Positions 32,699 to 40,995 of a DNA stretch of 64,000 nt are shown here, in pieces. How positions within the stretch are numbered: position 1 is the first letter of the stretch; every line of letters starts with the position of its first letter. Below the pieces are notes generated by a model. It saw only the letters and a list, made by a program, of their open reading frames with translations, had not been told where the DNA came from and did not search any database. Source of the DNA: an uncultured Brachybacterium sp. (GTDB taxonomy: Bacteria > Actinomycetota > Actinomycetes > Actinomycetales > Dermabacteraceae). Made by a program: the position numbers and the translations under genes. The DNA is taken from assembly GCF_947500705.1 (NCBI RefSeq), contig NZ_CANMSY010000004.1:248001-312000 (forward strand), written 5' to 3'.

Positions 32699-33555
32699 GA
32701 GGGCCGCTCCCCCATCGGGCCGTCGCCGGCGCGTCCGGCCGTCTGTGCAGCGAGCACCCCGGCGGGCCGCCCGTCGGCGTCGACCACGACGTCGCGGCCG
32801 TCGACGCGTTCGATGTGGAGGGTGCGGGCGCCGCGGTCCGCGCCGACGAAGCTCGCGACGAAGTCGTCGGCAGGATCGGCGAGGATCTCCTGCGGGGTGC
32901 CGACCTGGGCGATGATCCCGCCGGGCTTCAGGATCACCACGCGATCGCCGAGCAGGAACGCCTCATCGATGTCGTGGGTGACGAAGACGATGGTCTTGCG
33001 CAGCTCGTGCTGGAGGCGCTGCAGCTCGCGCTGGAGCTCGTGGCGCACGATCGGGTCCACGGCGCCGAAGGGCTCGTCCATCAGCAGGATGTTGGGGTCG
33101 GCGGCGAGGCCGCGCGCCACGCCGACGCGCTGCTGCTGGCCGCCGGAGAGCTGGGAGGGATAGCGCCCGGCGAGTGCCGCCTCCAGCCCCACGGTCTCCA
33201 TCAGCTCGTGCGCGCGCTCGCGGGCCTCGCGCTTGGCGGTGCCGCGCAGCACGGGCACGGTGGTGATGTTGTCCAGCACGGTGCGGTGCGGGAGCAGGCC
33301 CGAGGCCTGCATGACGTAGCCGATGCTGCGGCGCAGCTGGACGGGGTCCAGGCTGGCCACATCGTCGCCGTCGATGTGGACGCGTCCGGAGGTGGGGTCG
33401 ACCATGCGGTTGATCATCCGCATCAGCGTGGTCTTCCCGGAGCCGGAGGAGCCGACCAGCACCACGGATTCGTGGGAGGCGATCTCGAGGTTGAAATCCT
33501 GCACGGCGAGCGTCCCGCCCGGATATTCCTTCCGGACGTTCTCGAATCCGATCAC
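32695..33555 (-). CDS. Osmoprotectant ABC transporter ATP-binding protein (OpuCA/ProV type)
   Basis: A 286-residue ATPase. Walker A is G-S-S-G-S-G-K-T-T (about 36-44), the signature is L-S-G-G-Q-Q-Q-R, and Walker B is I-L-L-M-D-E-P-F-G-A-V-D. The tail after the D-loop and H-loop (V-T-H-D-I-D-E-A) is short, so the tandem CBS domains that sense ionic strength in some OpuCA proteins are absent or much reduced. The start is GTG with GGGAGG just upstream. It is the first gene of the operon, with a possible TAGGCT -10 on the minus strand in the 120-base gap before it. Confidence 0.9.
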   Translation of the reverse strand: MIGFENVRKEYPGGTLAVQDFNLEIASHESVVLVGSSGSGKTTLMRMINRMVDPTSGRVHIDGDDVASLDPVQLRRSIGYVMQASGLLPHRTVLDNITTVPVLRGTAKREARERAHELMETVGLEAALAGRYPSQLSGGQQQRVGVARGLAADPNILLMDEPFGAVDPIVRHELQRELQRLQHELRKTIVFVTHDIDEAFLLGDRVVILKPGGIIAQVGTPQEILADPADDFVASFVGADRGARTLHIERVDGRDVVVDADGRPAGVLAAQTAGRAGDGPMGERPS

Positions 33556-33675
33556 GGGGCCTCCCAGAGGGGGTCGGGCCGACGAGCTGTCACTGTCGGA
33601 AGGCCCAGCCTACCGAGAGGGCCCGACCGGTGGACGACACGGCCGGAAGCAGACCGGCTGGTCGGCGCGCAGCAT

Positions 33676-34551
33676 TCAGGTCACCAGCGCAGCGATCCGC
33701 GGGCGCACCGAGACGCTGAGGTCGTGGCGATGGACCACGAGCGCCTGGCCCTCGCCCACCTCAAGGTATCCGGTCTGGGGGATCCCGGTGGAGGCGACGA
33801 TGACCCGGTCGGCATCGATGCGATAGCGCAGCGAGTAGTTGTCCGCGGTGTGGTGGGGCCGGGCCTGCGCGGGATCGGACTGCTGGTAGGCGATCAGCAG
33901 GTCCGGGGTCATGTACAGGCAGTTCAGCGCCTCCGGCACCCTGGTCCCGTGCTCGAGGCTCAGCGCGGTGATCTCCGCGGCGGCGCGCTGCACGGCGGTC
34001 GCGGGGTCGGTGTCCCGGGCGTGCAGCTCGATCAGTGAGAAGTAGAGCTCGGAGTCAGTGGTGCCCTCGGGGGTGCGGCCGCCGCGGGCGAGCACCGCCT
34101 CGCGCAGGCCCTCCGGCAGGTCGAACTGGCCGTTGTGCGCGAACACGGTCTCGCCCTCGCGGAAGGGGTGGGTGTTGTCGATCCGCAGCGCCAGACCCGG
34201 GCTCGCCTTGCGCAGGTGGATCAGCATCATCGGGCCGGTCGCTGAGCGCACCGCCTCGCGATAGGCGGCGGATTCACGCGCCACGTCCAGGTGCCGACGG
34301 ATCTGCGGCCGACGGGGGTTGGGCAGCGGCATCGGCCGGGCATCGCTCGCTTCAGCGTCGGCCGGCCTCTCACTCCCGCCGGCCGCACCGGACCCCTCCG
34401 GCGAGCCAGTCCCATCGGCCGCCTCGAACCAGGCCACCCCCCAGCCGTCGCTGTGCACCTCGGACTGCGCGGTGAACGGCTCGATCTCCTCCGCGACCGC
34501 GCGATCCAGGGAGATGGGCTCACGGGAGACGACACCGAGCAGACGGCACAT
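33676..34551 (-). CDS. Class II glutamine amidotransferase (EgtC/YafJ-like)
   Basis: A 291-residue Ntn-type amidotransferase. The catalytic Cys2 follows the initiator Met (M-C-R-L-L-G), and the family segments H-S-D-G-W-G-V-A-W, L-I-H-L-R-K-A and F-A-H-N-G-Q-F follow. It has only the glutaminase domain, like YafJ and EgtC, so a partner may use the ammonia or it may hydrolyse gamma-glutamyl amides. An Ala/Gly/Asp-rich insert lies at about residues 48-75. It lies 56 bases after the gluD stop on the same strand and may be co-transcribed. No ergothioneine genes are nearby, so EgtC is not assigned. Confidence 0.85.
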   Translation of the reverse strand: MCRLLGVVSREPISLDRAVAEEIEPFTAQSEVHSDGWGVAWFEAADGTGSPEGSGAAGGSERPADAEASDARPMPLPNPRRPQIRRHLDVARESAAYREAVRSATGPMMLIHLRKASPGLALRIDNTHPFREGETVFAHNGQFDLPEGLREAVLARGGRTPEGTTDSELYFSLIELHARDTDPATAVQRAAAEITALSLEHGTRVPEALNCLYMTPDLLIAYQQSDPAQARPHHTADNYSLRYRIDADRVIVASTGIPQTGYLEVGEGQALVVHRHDLSVSVRPRIAALVT

Positions 34552-34607
34552 GCACAGACCAGCTTTCGAGTGGTGGAGGGAAGACGGCGCTCAGTGCGGC
34601 GCACGGC

Positions 34608-35444
34608 TCAGCTCGATGCGGCGCGGGCCTTCATCCGCGCATCGAGCACGAGCGCGATGCGGGTGAGCAGGAAGTTGATGACGATGTAGATCAGCGAGAC
34701 GACCAGGTAGGTCTGCACCAGGTAACGGGTGATCGAGACCAGCGTCTTGCCCTGGAACTGCAGCTCGTTGTAGCTGACCACATAGCCGAGCGTGGAGTCC
34801 TTGAGCAGGGTCACGAGCGCCAGGATCAGGCTGGGCAGCACCAGGCGCACCGCCTGCGGCAGCACCACGGAGAACATCGCGTCACGTCGGCTCAGCCCGA
34901 TCGCCGCCGCGGCCTCGTGCTGGCCGATGTCCACGGCCTTGATGCCGGCGCGGAACACCTCTGCGGTGGAAGCGCTGGAGACCAGGATCATCGGGATCAC
35001 GAGCATCCAGAACCGTGGGAAGGTGACGCCGAAGGCGGGCAGGGCGAGCAGGAAGGCGTAGACCACCAGCAGCATCGGGATGCCGCGGAAGAACTCGATC
35101 CAGGTGATGGCCGCGCCGCTGAGCAGCGAGAAGCGTGAGATCCGCGCGAGCGCCAGCAGCAGTCCGAAGGGGAAGGCGACCACCGCCGCGATCGCGGTCA
35201 CCTTGAGGGTGCCCCAGAGGCCCTGTCCGAGGAATGCGAGGTAGTCCACCCGCAGGTAGACGATCCACTTGTTCGGGTCCAGCTGACCGTTGGCGTGGAA
35301 CTGCCACAGCGCTCCGGCCAGCAGCGCCGCGATCGCGAGCATGCTGAGGACCGACAGCAGCAGGATGCGGCGGCGGCCCTTCGGACCGGGGGCGTCGAAG
35401 AGGACCTGGGTGGCGGTGCTGGACGTGGCTGTGGAAGCGCTCAT
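34608..35444 (-). CDS. gluD: Glutamate ABC transporter permease GluD-like
   Basis: A 278-residue amino-acid ABC permease (His/Glu/Gln/Arg/opine class). The loop H-E-A-A-A-A-I-G-L-S-R-R-D is the ATPase contact, followed by V-L-P-Q-A-V-R-L-V-L-P-S. I-E-F-F-R-G-I-P is the early conserved helix. Its ATG overlaps the stop of gluC by four bases. The gene order ATPase, binding protein, permease, permease equals gluABCD of corynebacteria, which is the basis for the symbol. Confidence 0.85.
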   Translation of the reverse strand: MSASTATSSTATQVLFDAPGPKGRRRILLLSVLSMLAIAALLAGALWQFHANGQLDPNKWIVYLRVDYLAFLGQGLWGTLKVTAIAAVVAFPFGLLLALARISRFSLLSGAAITWIEFFRGIPMLLVVYAFLLALPAFGVTFPRFWMLVIPMILVSSASTAEVFRAGIKAVDIGQHEAAAAIGLSRRDAMFSVVLPQAVRLVLPSLILALVTLLKDSTLGYVVSYNELQFQGKTLVSITRYLVQTYLVVSLIYIVINFLLTRIALVLDARMKARAASS

Positions 35445-36184
35445 GCCTGTGCTCCTGCCGTGACGTCCAGCGTGGTGCGGGACTGTGAGCGGGAGGCACC
35501 CTTGGACGGTGCCACGGCCCGTTCGATCACGCCGCCGAGCGCCGCACCGCCCAATGACATCCCGAGGTAGACGGCGCCGGCGACCAAGAACATGACCACG
35601 GCCCGCCCTGACTGGATGTTCAGGGTCTGGGTGACCCAGGTGATCTCGCTGACCGCGATCGCCGAGCACAGGGCAGAGCCGATCACGGTGCCGATGAAGA
35701 CGTTCACCAGCGGCTGGACCATGGAGCGGAACGCCTGCGGCAGCACCACGAAGCGCAGCGTGCCGAAGAAGCCCAGCCCGATCGAGCGCGCCGCCTCGGC
35801 ATGCCCGATCGGCACCGTGTTGATGCCCGAGCGCACGTTCTCGCACACGAAGGCGGCCGAGGAGAGGGTCAGCCCCAGCACGCCGCACCAGAAGTACGGC
35901 AGCAGCAGGCCGACGTCCGGCAGTCCGAAGGCGATCAGGATCAGCAGGCTCAGCAGGGGGATGTTGCGGAAGATCTCGACATACACCGCGGACCCCCAGC
36001 GCAGCGGCGGGATCGGGCTGACCCGGAAGATCGCGAGCACCGTGCCGAGGATCAGGGCGAAGCCGTAGCCGAGCACCGTGAGCGCGACGGTAAAGCCGAT
36101 GCCCTGCAGCAGCAGCGGAAGATTCTCCGCGAGCAGGGCGACGCTGTCTCGCAGGTACTGGATGATCCCGTCTGACTCGTCCAT
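35441..36184 (-). CDS. gluC: Glutamate ABC transporter permease GluC-like
   Basis: A 247-residue amino-acid ABC permease with about five helices. Conserved segments are Y-V-E-I-F-R-N-I-P-L and H-A-E-A-A-R-S-I-G-L, followed by V-V-L-P-Q-A-F-R. The C-terminal tail is Ser/Arg-rich. It starts 111 bases after the binding-protein gene and overlaps gluD. With GluD it forms the membrane channel for glutamate or a related amino acid. Confidence 0.85.
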   Translation of the reverse strand: MDESDGIIQYLRDSVALLAENLPLLLQGIGFTVALTVLGYGFALILGTVLAIFRVSPIPPLRWGSAVYVEIFRNIPLLSLLILIAFGLPDVGLLLPYFWCGVLGLTLSSAAFVCENVRSGINTVPIGHAEAARSIGLGFFGTLRFVVLPQAFRSMVQPLVNVFIGTVIGSALCSAIAVSEITWVTQTLNIQSGRAVVMFLVAGAVYLGMSLGGAALGGVIERAVAPSKGASRSQSRTTLDVTAGAQA

Positions 36185-36295
36185 GGGGTGCCTCTCGGTG
36201 CGGTCGGGGGCCGACGGGGATCGCCCGGCATGGGCGATCCCCTTCCGCGCGGAGGGCGGTCGGCGTCGTCAGAGGCTCAGGGAGCCTCCGACGGA

Positions 36296-37279
36296 TCAGG
36301 CGGGGAGCTCGCCGGGGACGGGCGGCTCGGGGGCTTCGCCGTCGATGACCTCGCCGACGGTCGAGGTCCACAGCTCCTGCCAGGTGCCGGAGTCGATGAT
36401 CTCCTGCAGGAAGGTGTTGACGAAGTCGACGGCATCCTCGCTGTCCTTCGACAGGCCGATGCCGTAGGGATCGTCCACGAAGGGCTCGCCCACCACGGTG
36501 ACCTCAGGATCCGCGGCGGAGTTGCCCAGCAGCACGCCCTGGTCAAGGACGTACGCGTCCACGCGGCCCTGCTTGAGCGCGGCGACGCAGGACTCGTTGT
36601 CCGGGAGGGTCTCGACGCTCTCGGGATCCGTCACGAACTCCTCGATGGCCTGGATCCCGGTCGAGTTCGCCTGGGTGACGAGCTTGAGCCCGGTGAGGTC
36701 CTCGGGGCCGGCGATCGTCTCGGCATCCTCGGTGCGCACCTGGATCGCGGTACCGGAGAGGTAGTACGGCCCGGCGAAGTTGATGACCTCGAGGCGCTCG
36801 GGGGTGATCGAGTAGGTCGCGATCACGCAGTCCACGGTGCCGTTCTGGACGAGGGTCTCGCGGGTCTCGACGGTGGTGTCGATGTACTCGACCTTCTCCT
36901 CCCCACCCTCGCCGAGGATGTACTTGGCCAGCAGCTGGGTGATTCCGGCGTCGAAGCCGGTGGGCTGCCCGCCGGAGACGCTGGCCAGAGAGAACACCTG
37001 GTTGGCGACGGTGCCGCCGCGCACCAGCTGGTCCTTGTCCTTGATGGCGGTGGCCCAGGGGCTCGCCGCGATGGCGTCGTCCGAGGCGATCGGCCCGGAG
37101 GCGATCACGTCGCCGGAGCCACCGCCCTCGCCGCCGCCGTCGGAGGCATCGGAGTCGCCGCCGCCGAGGTCGGGGCCTGCGCCGGTGTCGGAGGAGCAGG
37201 CGGCGAGGCCGATCAGCGGCAGGGCTGCGGCGGCGGCGACGACGGCGCGGCGGCCGGGTCGGAAGCTGGTGGACGTCAT
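36296..37279 (-). CDS. gluB: Glutamate-binding lipoprotein GluB-like
   Basis: A 327-residue family-3 solute-binding protein. The signal carries R-R-A-V-V and a lipobox L-A-A-C at Cys28, then a long Gly/Asp/Ser linker. The mature part shows G-F-D-A-G-I-T-Q, D-C-V-I-A-T-Y-S-I-T-P-E-R and G-P-Y-Y-L-S-G, as in glutamate-binding proteins. An ATG at 37279 is chosen because GGAGAG lies six bases upstream; an in-frame ATG at 37291 has no such site. It captures the amino acid outside the membrane for GluACD. Confidence 0.87.
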   Translation of the reverse strand: MTSTSFRPGRRAVVAAAAALPLIGLAACSSDTGAGPDLGGGDSDASDGGGEGGGSGDVIASGPIASDDAIAASPWATAIKDKDQLVRGGTVANQVFSLASVSGGQPTGFDAGITQLLAKYILGEGGEEKVEYIDTTVETRETLVQNGTVDCVIATYSITPERLEVINFAGPYYLSGTAIQVRTEDAETIAGPEDLTGLKLVTQANSTGIQAIEEFVTDPESVETLPDNESCVAALKQGRVDAYVLDQGVLLGNSAADPEVTVVGEPFVDDPYGIGLSKDSEDAVDFVNTFLQEIIDSGTWQELWTSTVGEVIDGEAPEPPVPGELPA

Positions 37280-37422
37280 GGTTCTCTCCATTTTTCGAGC
37301 TGCTCCAGAAGGAGCGGCGGGTCAGGTCCGGCAGGTGCCGGAGGTCCGCTGTCGCGGTGGTCGGTGGGGGTCCTGCTCAGGTCTGCGGACGACGGACTCT
37401 GCGGGCCTCGCCGGGCGCCGTG

Positions 37423-38313
37423 TCAGTGGGCGAGGATCTTGGACAGGAAGGCCTTCGCCCGCTCGCTGCGCGGGGCGGTGAAGAACTCCTCGGGGTCGCC
37501 CTGCTCGACGATCTCACCCTGGTCCATGTAGACCACGCGATCGCAGACGTGCCGGGCGAAGCCCATCTCGTGGGTGACCACGAGCATAGTCATGCCCTGC
37601 TCGGCGAGTTCGGTCATCACGTCGAGGACCTCGTTGATCACCTCGGGGTCCAGCGCCGAGGTGGGCTCGTCGAAGAGCAGCGCCTTGGGCTTCATGGCGA
37701 GCGCGCGGGCGATCGCGACTCGCTGCTGCTGGCCGCCGGAGAGCGCGGTGGGCAGGGAGTTCGCCTTGTCGGAGAGGCCGACGCGCTCGAGCAGCTCCAT
37801 CGCCTGCTGATCCGCCTCGGCCTTGGACACCCCGCGCACCTTCCGCGGACCGAGGGTCACATTGTCGATCGCCTTGAGGTGCGGGAAGAGGTTGAAGCTC
37901 TGGAACACCATGCCCACGTCGGCGCGCAGCCGGGTGAGCTCCTTGCCTTCCTCGGGCAGGAGCTCTCCGTCGATGGTGATCTCGCCGGCGGTGATGGTCT
38001 CCAGGCGGTTCAGGCAACGGCACAGGGTCGACTTGCCGGAGCCGGAGGCGCCGATCAGCGCGACCACCTCACCGCGGTGGATGTCCAGGTCGATGTTCTT
38101 CAGCGCTTGGAAGTCGCCGAAGAACTTGTCCACTCCGCGCGCGGAGATCAGGGGCTCACCGATCGTCGTCGACCGCGACGTCGACCGCGAGCGGGCCCGC
38201 GAGGACCGGGACGCCGGTGGCGCCGCGGGGGTGCCTCCGGTGGTCCCGTCTGGCGTCTCGCTGCGGGGCGTCCCGCTGCGGGGCGTCTCCGGGGGCGTGC
38301 TGCTCTCGTTCAT
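37423..38313 (-). CDS. gluA: Glutamate ABC transporter ATPase GluA-like
   Basis: A 296-residue polar amino-acid ATPase. Walker A is G-A-S-G-S-G-K-S-T, the signature is L-S-G-G-Q-Q-Q-R, and Walker B is [22 protein letters not shown] is typical of the glutamate/glutamine branch. The first 50 residues are a Ser/Thr/Pro/Arg-rich extension that normal GluA lacks, encoded by repeated GC-rich words (CGCTGCGGGGCGTC). The ATG at 38313 has GGAGG directly adjacent, which is too close to be ideal, so the start is uncertain. It is the first gene of gluABCD. Confidence 0.85.
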   Translation of the reverse strand: MNESSTPPETPRSGTPRSETPDGTTGGTPAAPPASRSSRARSRSTSRSTTIGEPLISARGVDKFFGDFQALKNIDLDIHRGEVVALIGASGSGKSTLCRCLNRLETITAGEITIDGELLPEEGKELTRLRADVGMVFQSFNLFPHLKAIDNVTLGPRKVRGVSKAEADQQAMELLERVGLSDKANSLPTALSGGQQQRVAIARALAMKPKALLFDEPTSALDPEVINEVLDVMTELAEQGMTMLVVTHEMGFARHVCDRVVYMDQGEIVEQGDPEEFFTAPRSERAKAFLSKILAH

Positions 38314-38457
38314 CCTCCGAGAATGCGGTGCTCGGCGACATCTGTCCACATCCTGGGTCGAGTGCTCGCATGTCGGAACGAATTCGTAACAGTGAGCCAT
38401 CCGACGTGATGCTCCGCACGGCTCTGCTCCCCACCCGCTCCCTCAGGGCCGAGGCTC

Positions 38458-38513
38458 ACCTGCTCACCTGCTCAGCTGCTCACTTGCCTAGCTGCTCAGC
38501 CGCTCAGCTGCTC
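38458..38513. repeat. CTGCTCA-type degenerate tandem repeat
   Basis: Roughly six imperfect copies of an AGCTGCTCA/CCTGCTCAC unit at 8-10-base spacing lie in the 246-base gap between gluA and pdxK. No gene is seen in the gap. An ACGAATTCGT palindrome near 38378-38387 may belong to the gluA promoter region. Confidence 0.5.
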
Positions 38514-38519
38514 CTGGTC

Positions 38520-38546
38520 GCTGCGGGGCAGCTCCTGCCCCGCAGC
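38520..38546 (-). terminator. Terminator hairpin after pdxK
   Basis: GCTGCGGGGCAG and CTGCCCCGCAGC are exact 12-base arms around CTC. It begins 13 bases beyond the pdxK stop. No U-tract follows, as is usual in this window. Confidence 0.7.
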
Positions 38547-38559
38547 CCAGGTGCGCCGC

Positions 38560-39360
38560 TCAGGCCCGGTACGCGCCCTGGTAGACCGCATCGAACGGGG
38601 TCGCGCCTTCCTGGCGATGCTCGATCGAGCTGGTGACCACGGCCTTCGCGGTGCGAGCGGCCTCGAGCGGGGTCGCGCCCTTGGCGAGCTCCGCGGTCAC
38701 CGCGGCGGCCAGGGTGCAGCCGGCGCCGGAGACCCGGTGCTCGCCGATCTTCGGGCTGCGCAGCTCGACGGTCTGCTCCCCGTCGTAGAACACATCCACC
38801 GCGTCGTCACCCTCGAGCACCACGCCGCCCTTGGCCAGCACCACCACGTCATAGATGTCGTGGATGCGGCGAGCGGCCTCGGTGAGGTCCTCGACGGACT
38901 CGATGCGCTCCATCCCGGAGAGGGTCAGCGCCTCGAAGTGATTGGGGGTGACGAAGGTGGCCAGCGGCAGGATCTTCTCCTTGAGCGCATTGTCGGTGTC
39001 GAGCGCGGCACCGGGCTCCTGGCCCTTGCAGATCAGCACCGGGTCCAGGACCACGTGGGTGAAGGAGCGCTCGGCGAGCGAGGCGGCGACGGTGTCGATC
39101 GTGGTCGGGGTGCCGAGCATGCCGATCTTCACGGTGTCGATCTCGTGCACGGCAGTGGTCGCCTCGATCTGGTCCGCGATCACCTGCGGGTCGACCGGCA
39201 CGAAGCGGTGCGCCCAGTTGTTCTTCGGGTCGAAGGAGACGATGCAGGTCAATGCCGCGGTGCCGAAGGTGCCCAGCTGCTGGAACGTCTTGAGGTCGGT
39301 CTGCGCGCCGGCGCCGCCGGTGGTCTCGGAGCCGGCGATGGTGAGGGCGACGTGAGTCAT
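38560..39360 (-). CDS. pdxK: Pyridoxal/pyridoxine kinase of the ThiD-like family
   Basis: A 266-residue ribokinase-fold kinase. The opening L-T-I-A-G-S-E-T-T-G-G-A-G-A-Q is the ThiD/PdxK signature. T-C-I-V-S-F-D-P-K-N-N-W and V-L-D-P-V-L-I-C-K-G agree better with the Bacillus PdxK subgroup than with true HMP-phosphate kinases. The anion-hole motif V-S-G-A-G-C-T-L-A-A-A-V is intact. It phosphorylates vitamin B6 vitamers with ATP in a salvage route. AAGGAAGG precedes the ATG. No thiamine genes are adjacent, which supports the B6 role. Confidence 0.85.
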   Translation of the reverse strand: MTHVALTIAGSETTGGAGAQTDLKTFQQLGTFGTAALTCIVSFDPKNNWAHRFVPVDPQVIADQIEATTAVHEIDTVKIGMLGTPTTIDTVAASLAERSFTHVVLDPVLICKGQEPGAALDTDNALKEKILPLATFVTPNHFEALTLSGMERIESVEDLTEAARRIHDIYDVVVLAKGGVVLEGDDAVDVFYDGEQTVELRSPKIGEHRVSGAGCTLAAAVTAELAKGATPLEAARTAKAVVTSSIEHRQEGATPFDAVYQGAYRA

Positions 39361-39430
39361 GGGGGCCTTCCTTGGAGGTGTCGTGGCGGTGCCGTGCGCA
39401 CGTGGCCCGTCGGACATGACGAACCGGACC

Positions 39431-39521
39431 GACGCAACGGCGGTGACCGCGCGCTCCCAGGGCTCGGAACCCGGTGGGCCCCGCCTGCCCGTCGCAACGG
39501 TCGGGCCGCGCGCTCCCAGGG
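39431..39521. repeat. Imperfect 31-bp direct repeat upstream of pdxK
   Basis: Two copies of a unit with CGCAACGG near the start and CGCGCGCTCCCAGGG at the end lie at 39431-39462 and 39491-39521, 60 bases apart. A shorter related piece lies near 39551. They fall in the divergent gap between pdxK (-) and the GtrA gene (+) and may be duplicated regulator sites. Confidence 0.55.
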
Positions 39522-39587
39522 TCCGGGGCGCCTGTGAGTTCGCTCCGGCCCGTCGCAGCGGCCGACCTCCGATGGTAACGCCTCGGG

Positions 39588-39593
39588 TACAGT
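39588..39593 (+). promoter_or_regulatory. -10 box for a leaderless GtrA transcript
   Basis: TACAGT ends seven bases before the GTG at 39601, so the predicted first base is the start codon itself. The -35 region is weak. Confidence 0.45.
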
Positions 39594-39600
39594 GCCGCTC

Positions 39601-40137
39601 GTGCTGACCCCGGACTCGACGACGGAGAAGAACCCTCCGCCCCCCTCCTCCTCGGGGACCGCTGCGCCTCGAGGAGCCCTGCGCCGCGGCGCTCCGGGAC
39701 TGCTCGCGGAGCATCTGGGTCCCACCCTGAAGTTCCTGTTGGTGGGCGGGGCGGTGTTCCTGCTCGATGCCGCGATGTACAACGTGCTGGTGTTCTGGCA
39801 TCCGACCCACGGCTGGGGCGAGGGGCTGATGCATGCGAACCCGTTGACGGCGAAGATCATCGCCATCGCCATCGCGTCCTGCCTGACCTATCTCGGCAAC
39901 CGGCTGTGGACCTTCGGGGACCGCCCGCGCCCGGACACCACCCGCTCGATCATGATGTTCATCCTGATCAACCTCATCGCGACCGCTCTGCAGCTGTCCT
40001 GCCTGGGGTTCTCGCGCTATGTGCTGGGGCTGGACACGGTGCTGGCGGACAACATCTCCGGCACCTTCATCGGCCAGATCGTCTCGACCTCCTTCCGCTA
40101 TGTCACCTACGGCCGCTTCGTCTTCCCCCGGCGCTGA
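39601..40137 (+). CDS. GtrA-family membrane protein
   Basis: A 178-residue protein with four helices of the GtrA/DPMS type. F-L-L-V-G-G-A-V-F-L-L-D opens the first helix, and L-T-Y-L-G-N-R-L-W-T-F is the most diagnostic segment. It ends T-Y-G-R-F-V-F-P. GtrA proteins help move lipid-linked sugars across the membrane for wall or surface glycans. The first 40 residues are Pro/Ser-rich. A GTG at 39601 fits a leaderless start; a GTG at 39592 is an alternative. The next gene begins three bases after its stop. Confidence 0.85.
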   Translation: MLTPDSTTEKNPPPPSSSGTAAPRGALRRGAPGLLAEHLGPTLKFLLVGGAVFLLDAAMYNVLVFWHPTHGWGEGLMHANPLTAKIIAIAIASCLTYLGNRLWTFGDRPRPDTTRSIMMFILINLIATALQLSCLGFSRYVLGLDTVLADNISGTFIGQIVSTSFRYVTYGRFVFPRR

Positions 40138-40140
40138 GCC

Positions 40141-40872
40141 GTGCCCGTCGAGATGTCCGCTCCTGCCCTGATGACTGCTCCTGCCCTCACGACCGGTCCG
40201 GCTCCCCTGCTCGCCACGGGTCCCACCTGGCCGGGCGACTGGTCCACCTTCTGGCCGGACATGGTGATCGGCTGCATCACGGGTCTGATCATCGGCCTCG
40301 CGCTATGGCTGCTGGACATCTGGGCCGCCCAGCGCCATTCCCGCAAGGTCGCACGCCGGGTCTCGCTGCGGATCGTGCAGCCGCTGCTGCTGGTCCTCCA
40401 GCGGCCGACGTACACACAGGGTTTCAGCGAGATCGCGGTGCTCCCCCGCAAGCACCGCACGGCCCTGTCCCTCATCGAGCAGTCCGACCTCGACGACTGG
40501 CATGAGGAGCTCGCCACCGAGCTCACCGAGACGCTGCGCGACTACCGCGGCCGGCTGTGGAATCTGCAGGCCGACGCCGATGACCTCGAGCAGGCCGTCG
40601 AGCGCTGGTTCACCGTGCACCGCACCCCGCCGGTGGTGCGGGAGTGGGTCGAGGCCCGGCTGCTGGGGGCCAGCGACGACTACCTGCGCGCGATGGTCCG
40701 CGCCGAGGACGACTACGACGAGATCGCCGCCGCCGGCGGCCAGATCGTCTCCAGCCGACTGGTGCGCAAGCATGCCCGGGCCTATGGGCAGGCACTGCGC
40801 AAGGCCGACCGCACCCGGCAGCGCCTGATGCCGATCCTGATCGAGAACGTGCGGCGGCGCTCGAACCGCTGA
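40141..40872 (+). CDS. Membrane-anchored hypothetical protein
   Basis: A 243-residue protein with an Ala/Pro-rich start, one transmembrane helix at about residues 40-60 (V-I-G-C-I-T-G-L-I-I-G-L) and a mostly helical cytoplasmic part rich in Arg, Asp and Glu. I do not recognise the family. The start could be the GTG at 40141 or the ATG at 40153; neither has a strong ribosome site. It follows the GtrA gene so closely that co-translation is likely, which hints at a role in the same envelope process. Confidence 0.7.
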   Translation: MPVEMSAPALMTAPALTTGPAPLLATGPTWPGDWSTFWPDMVIGCITGLIIGLALWLLDIWAAQRHSRKVARRVSLRIVQPLLLVLQRPTYTQGFSEIAVLPRKHRTALSLIEQSDLDDWHEELATELTETLRDYRGRLWNLQADADDLEQAVERWFTVHRTPPVVREWVEARLLGASDDYLRAMVRAEDDYDEIAAAGGQIVSSRLVRKHARAYGQALRKADRTRQRLMPILIENVRRRSNR

Positions 40873-40995
40873 GACGCCTCCAGCGCACCTCGCCGCACTG
40901 CCGGCTGCAGAGTGCCGGCGGCACGCTCTGCGCTCTGCGGCACGGCGTCGCTCTCCGCCTGCGCCCTGACGGCGCTCTCTGACAGACTCGGGGAC

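Noticed and set aside
33676-34551. Assigning the amidotransferase as EgtC of ergothioneine synthesis
   Set aside because: No egtA, egtB, egtD or egtE gene is nearby and the family is broad.
38398-38400. An upstream ATG that would lengthen the gluA product by 29 residues
   Set aside because: The added residues include several Cys and His unlike any ATPase, and there is no ribosome site; the ATG at 38313 is more likely though not ideal.
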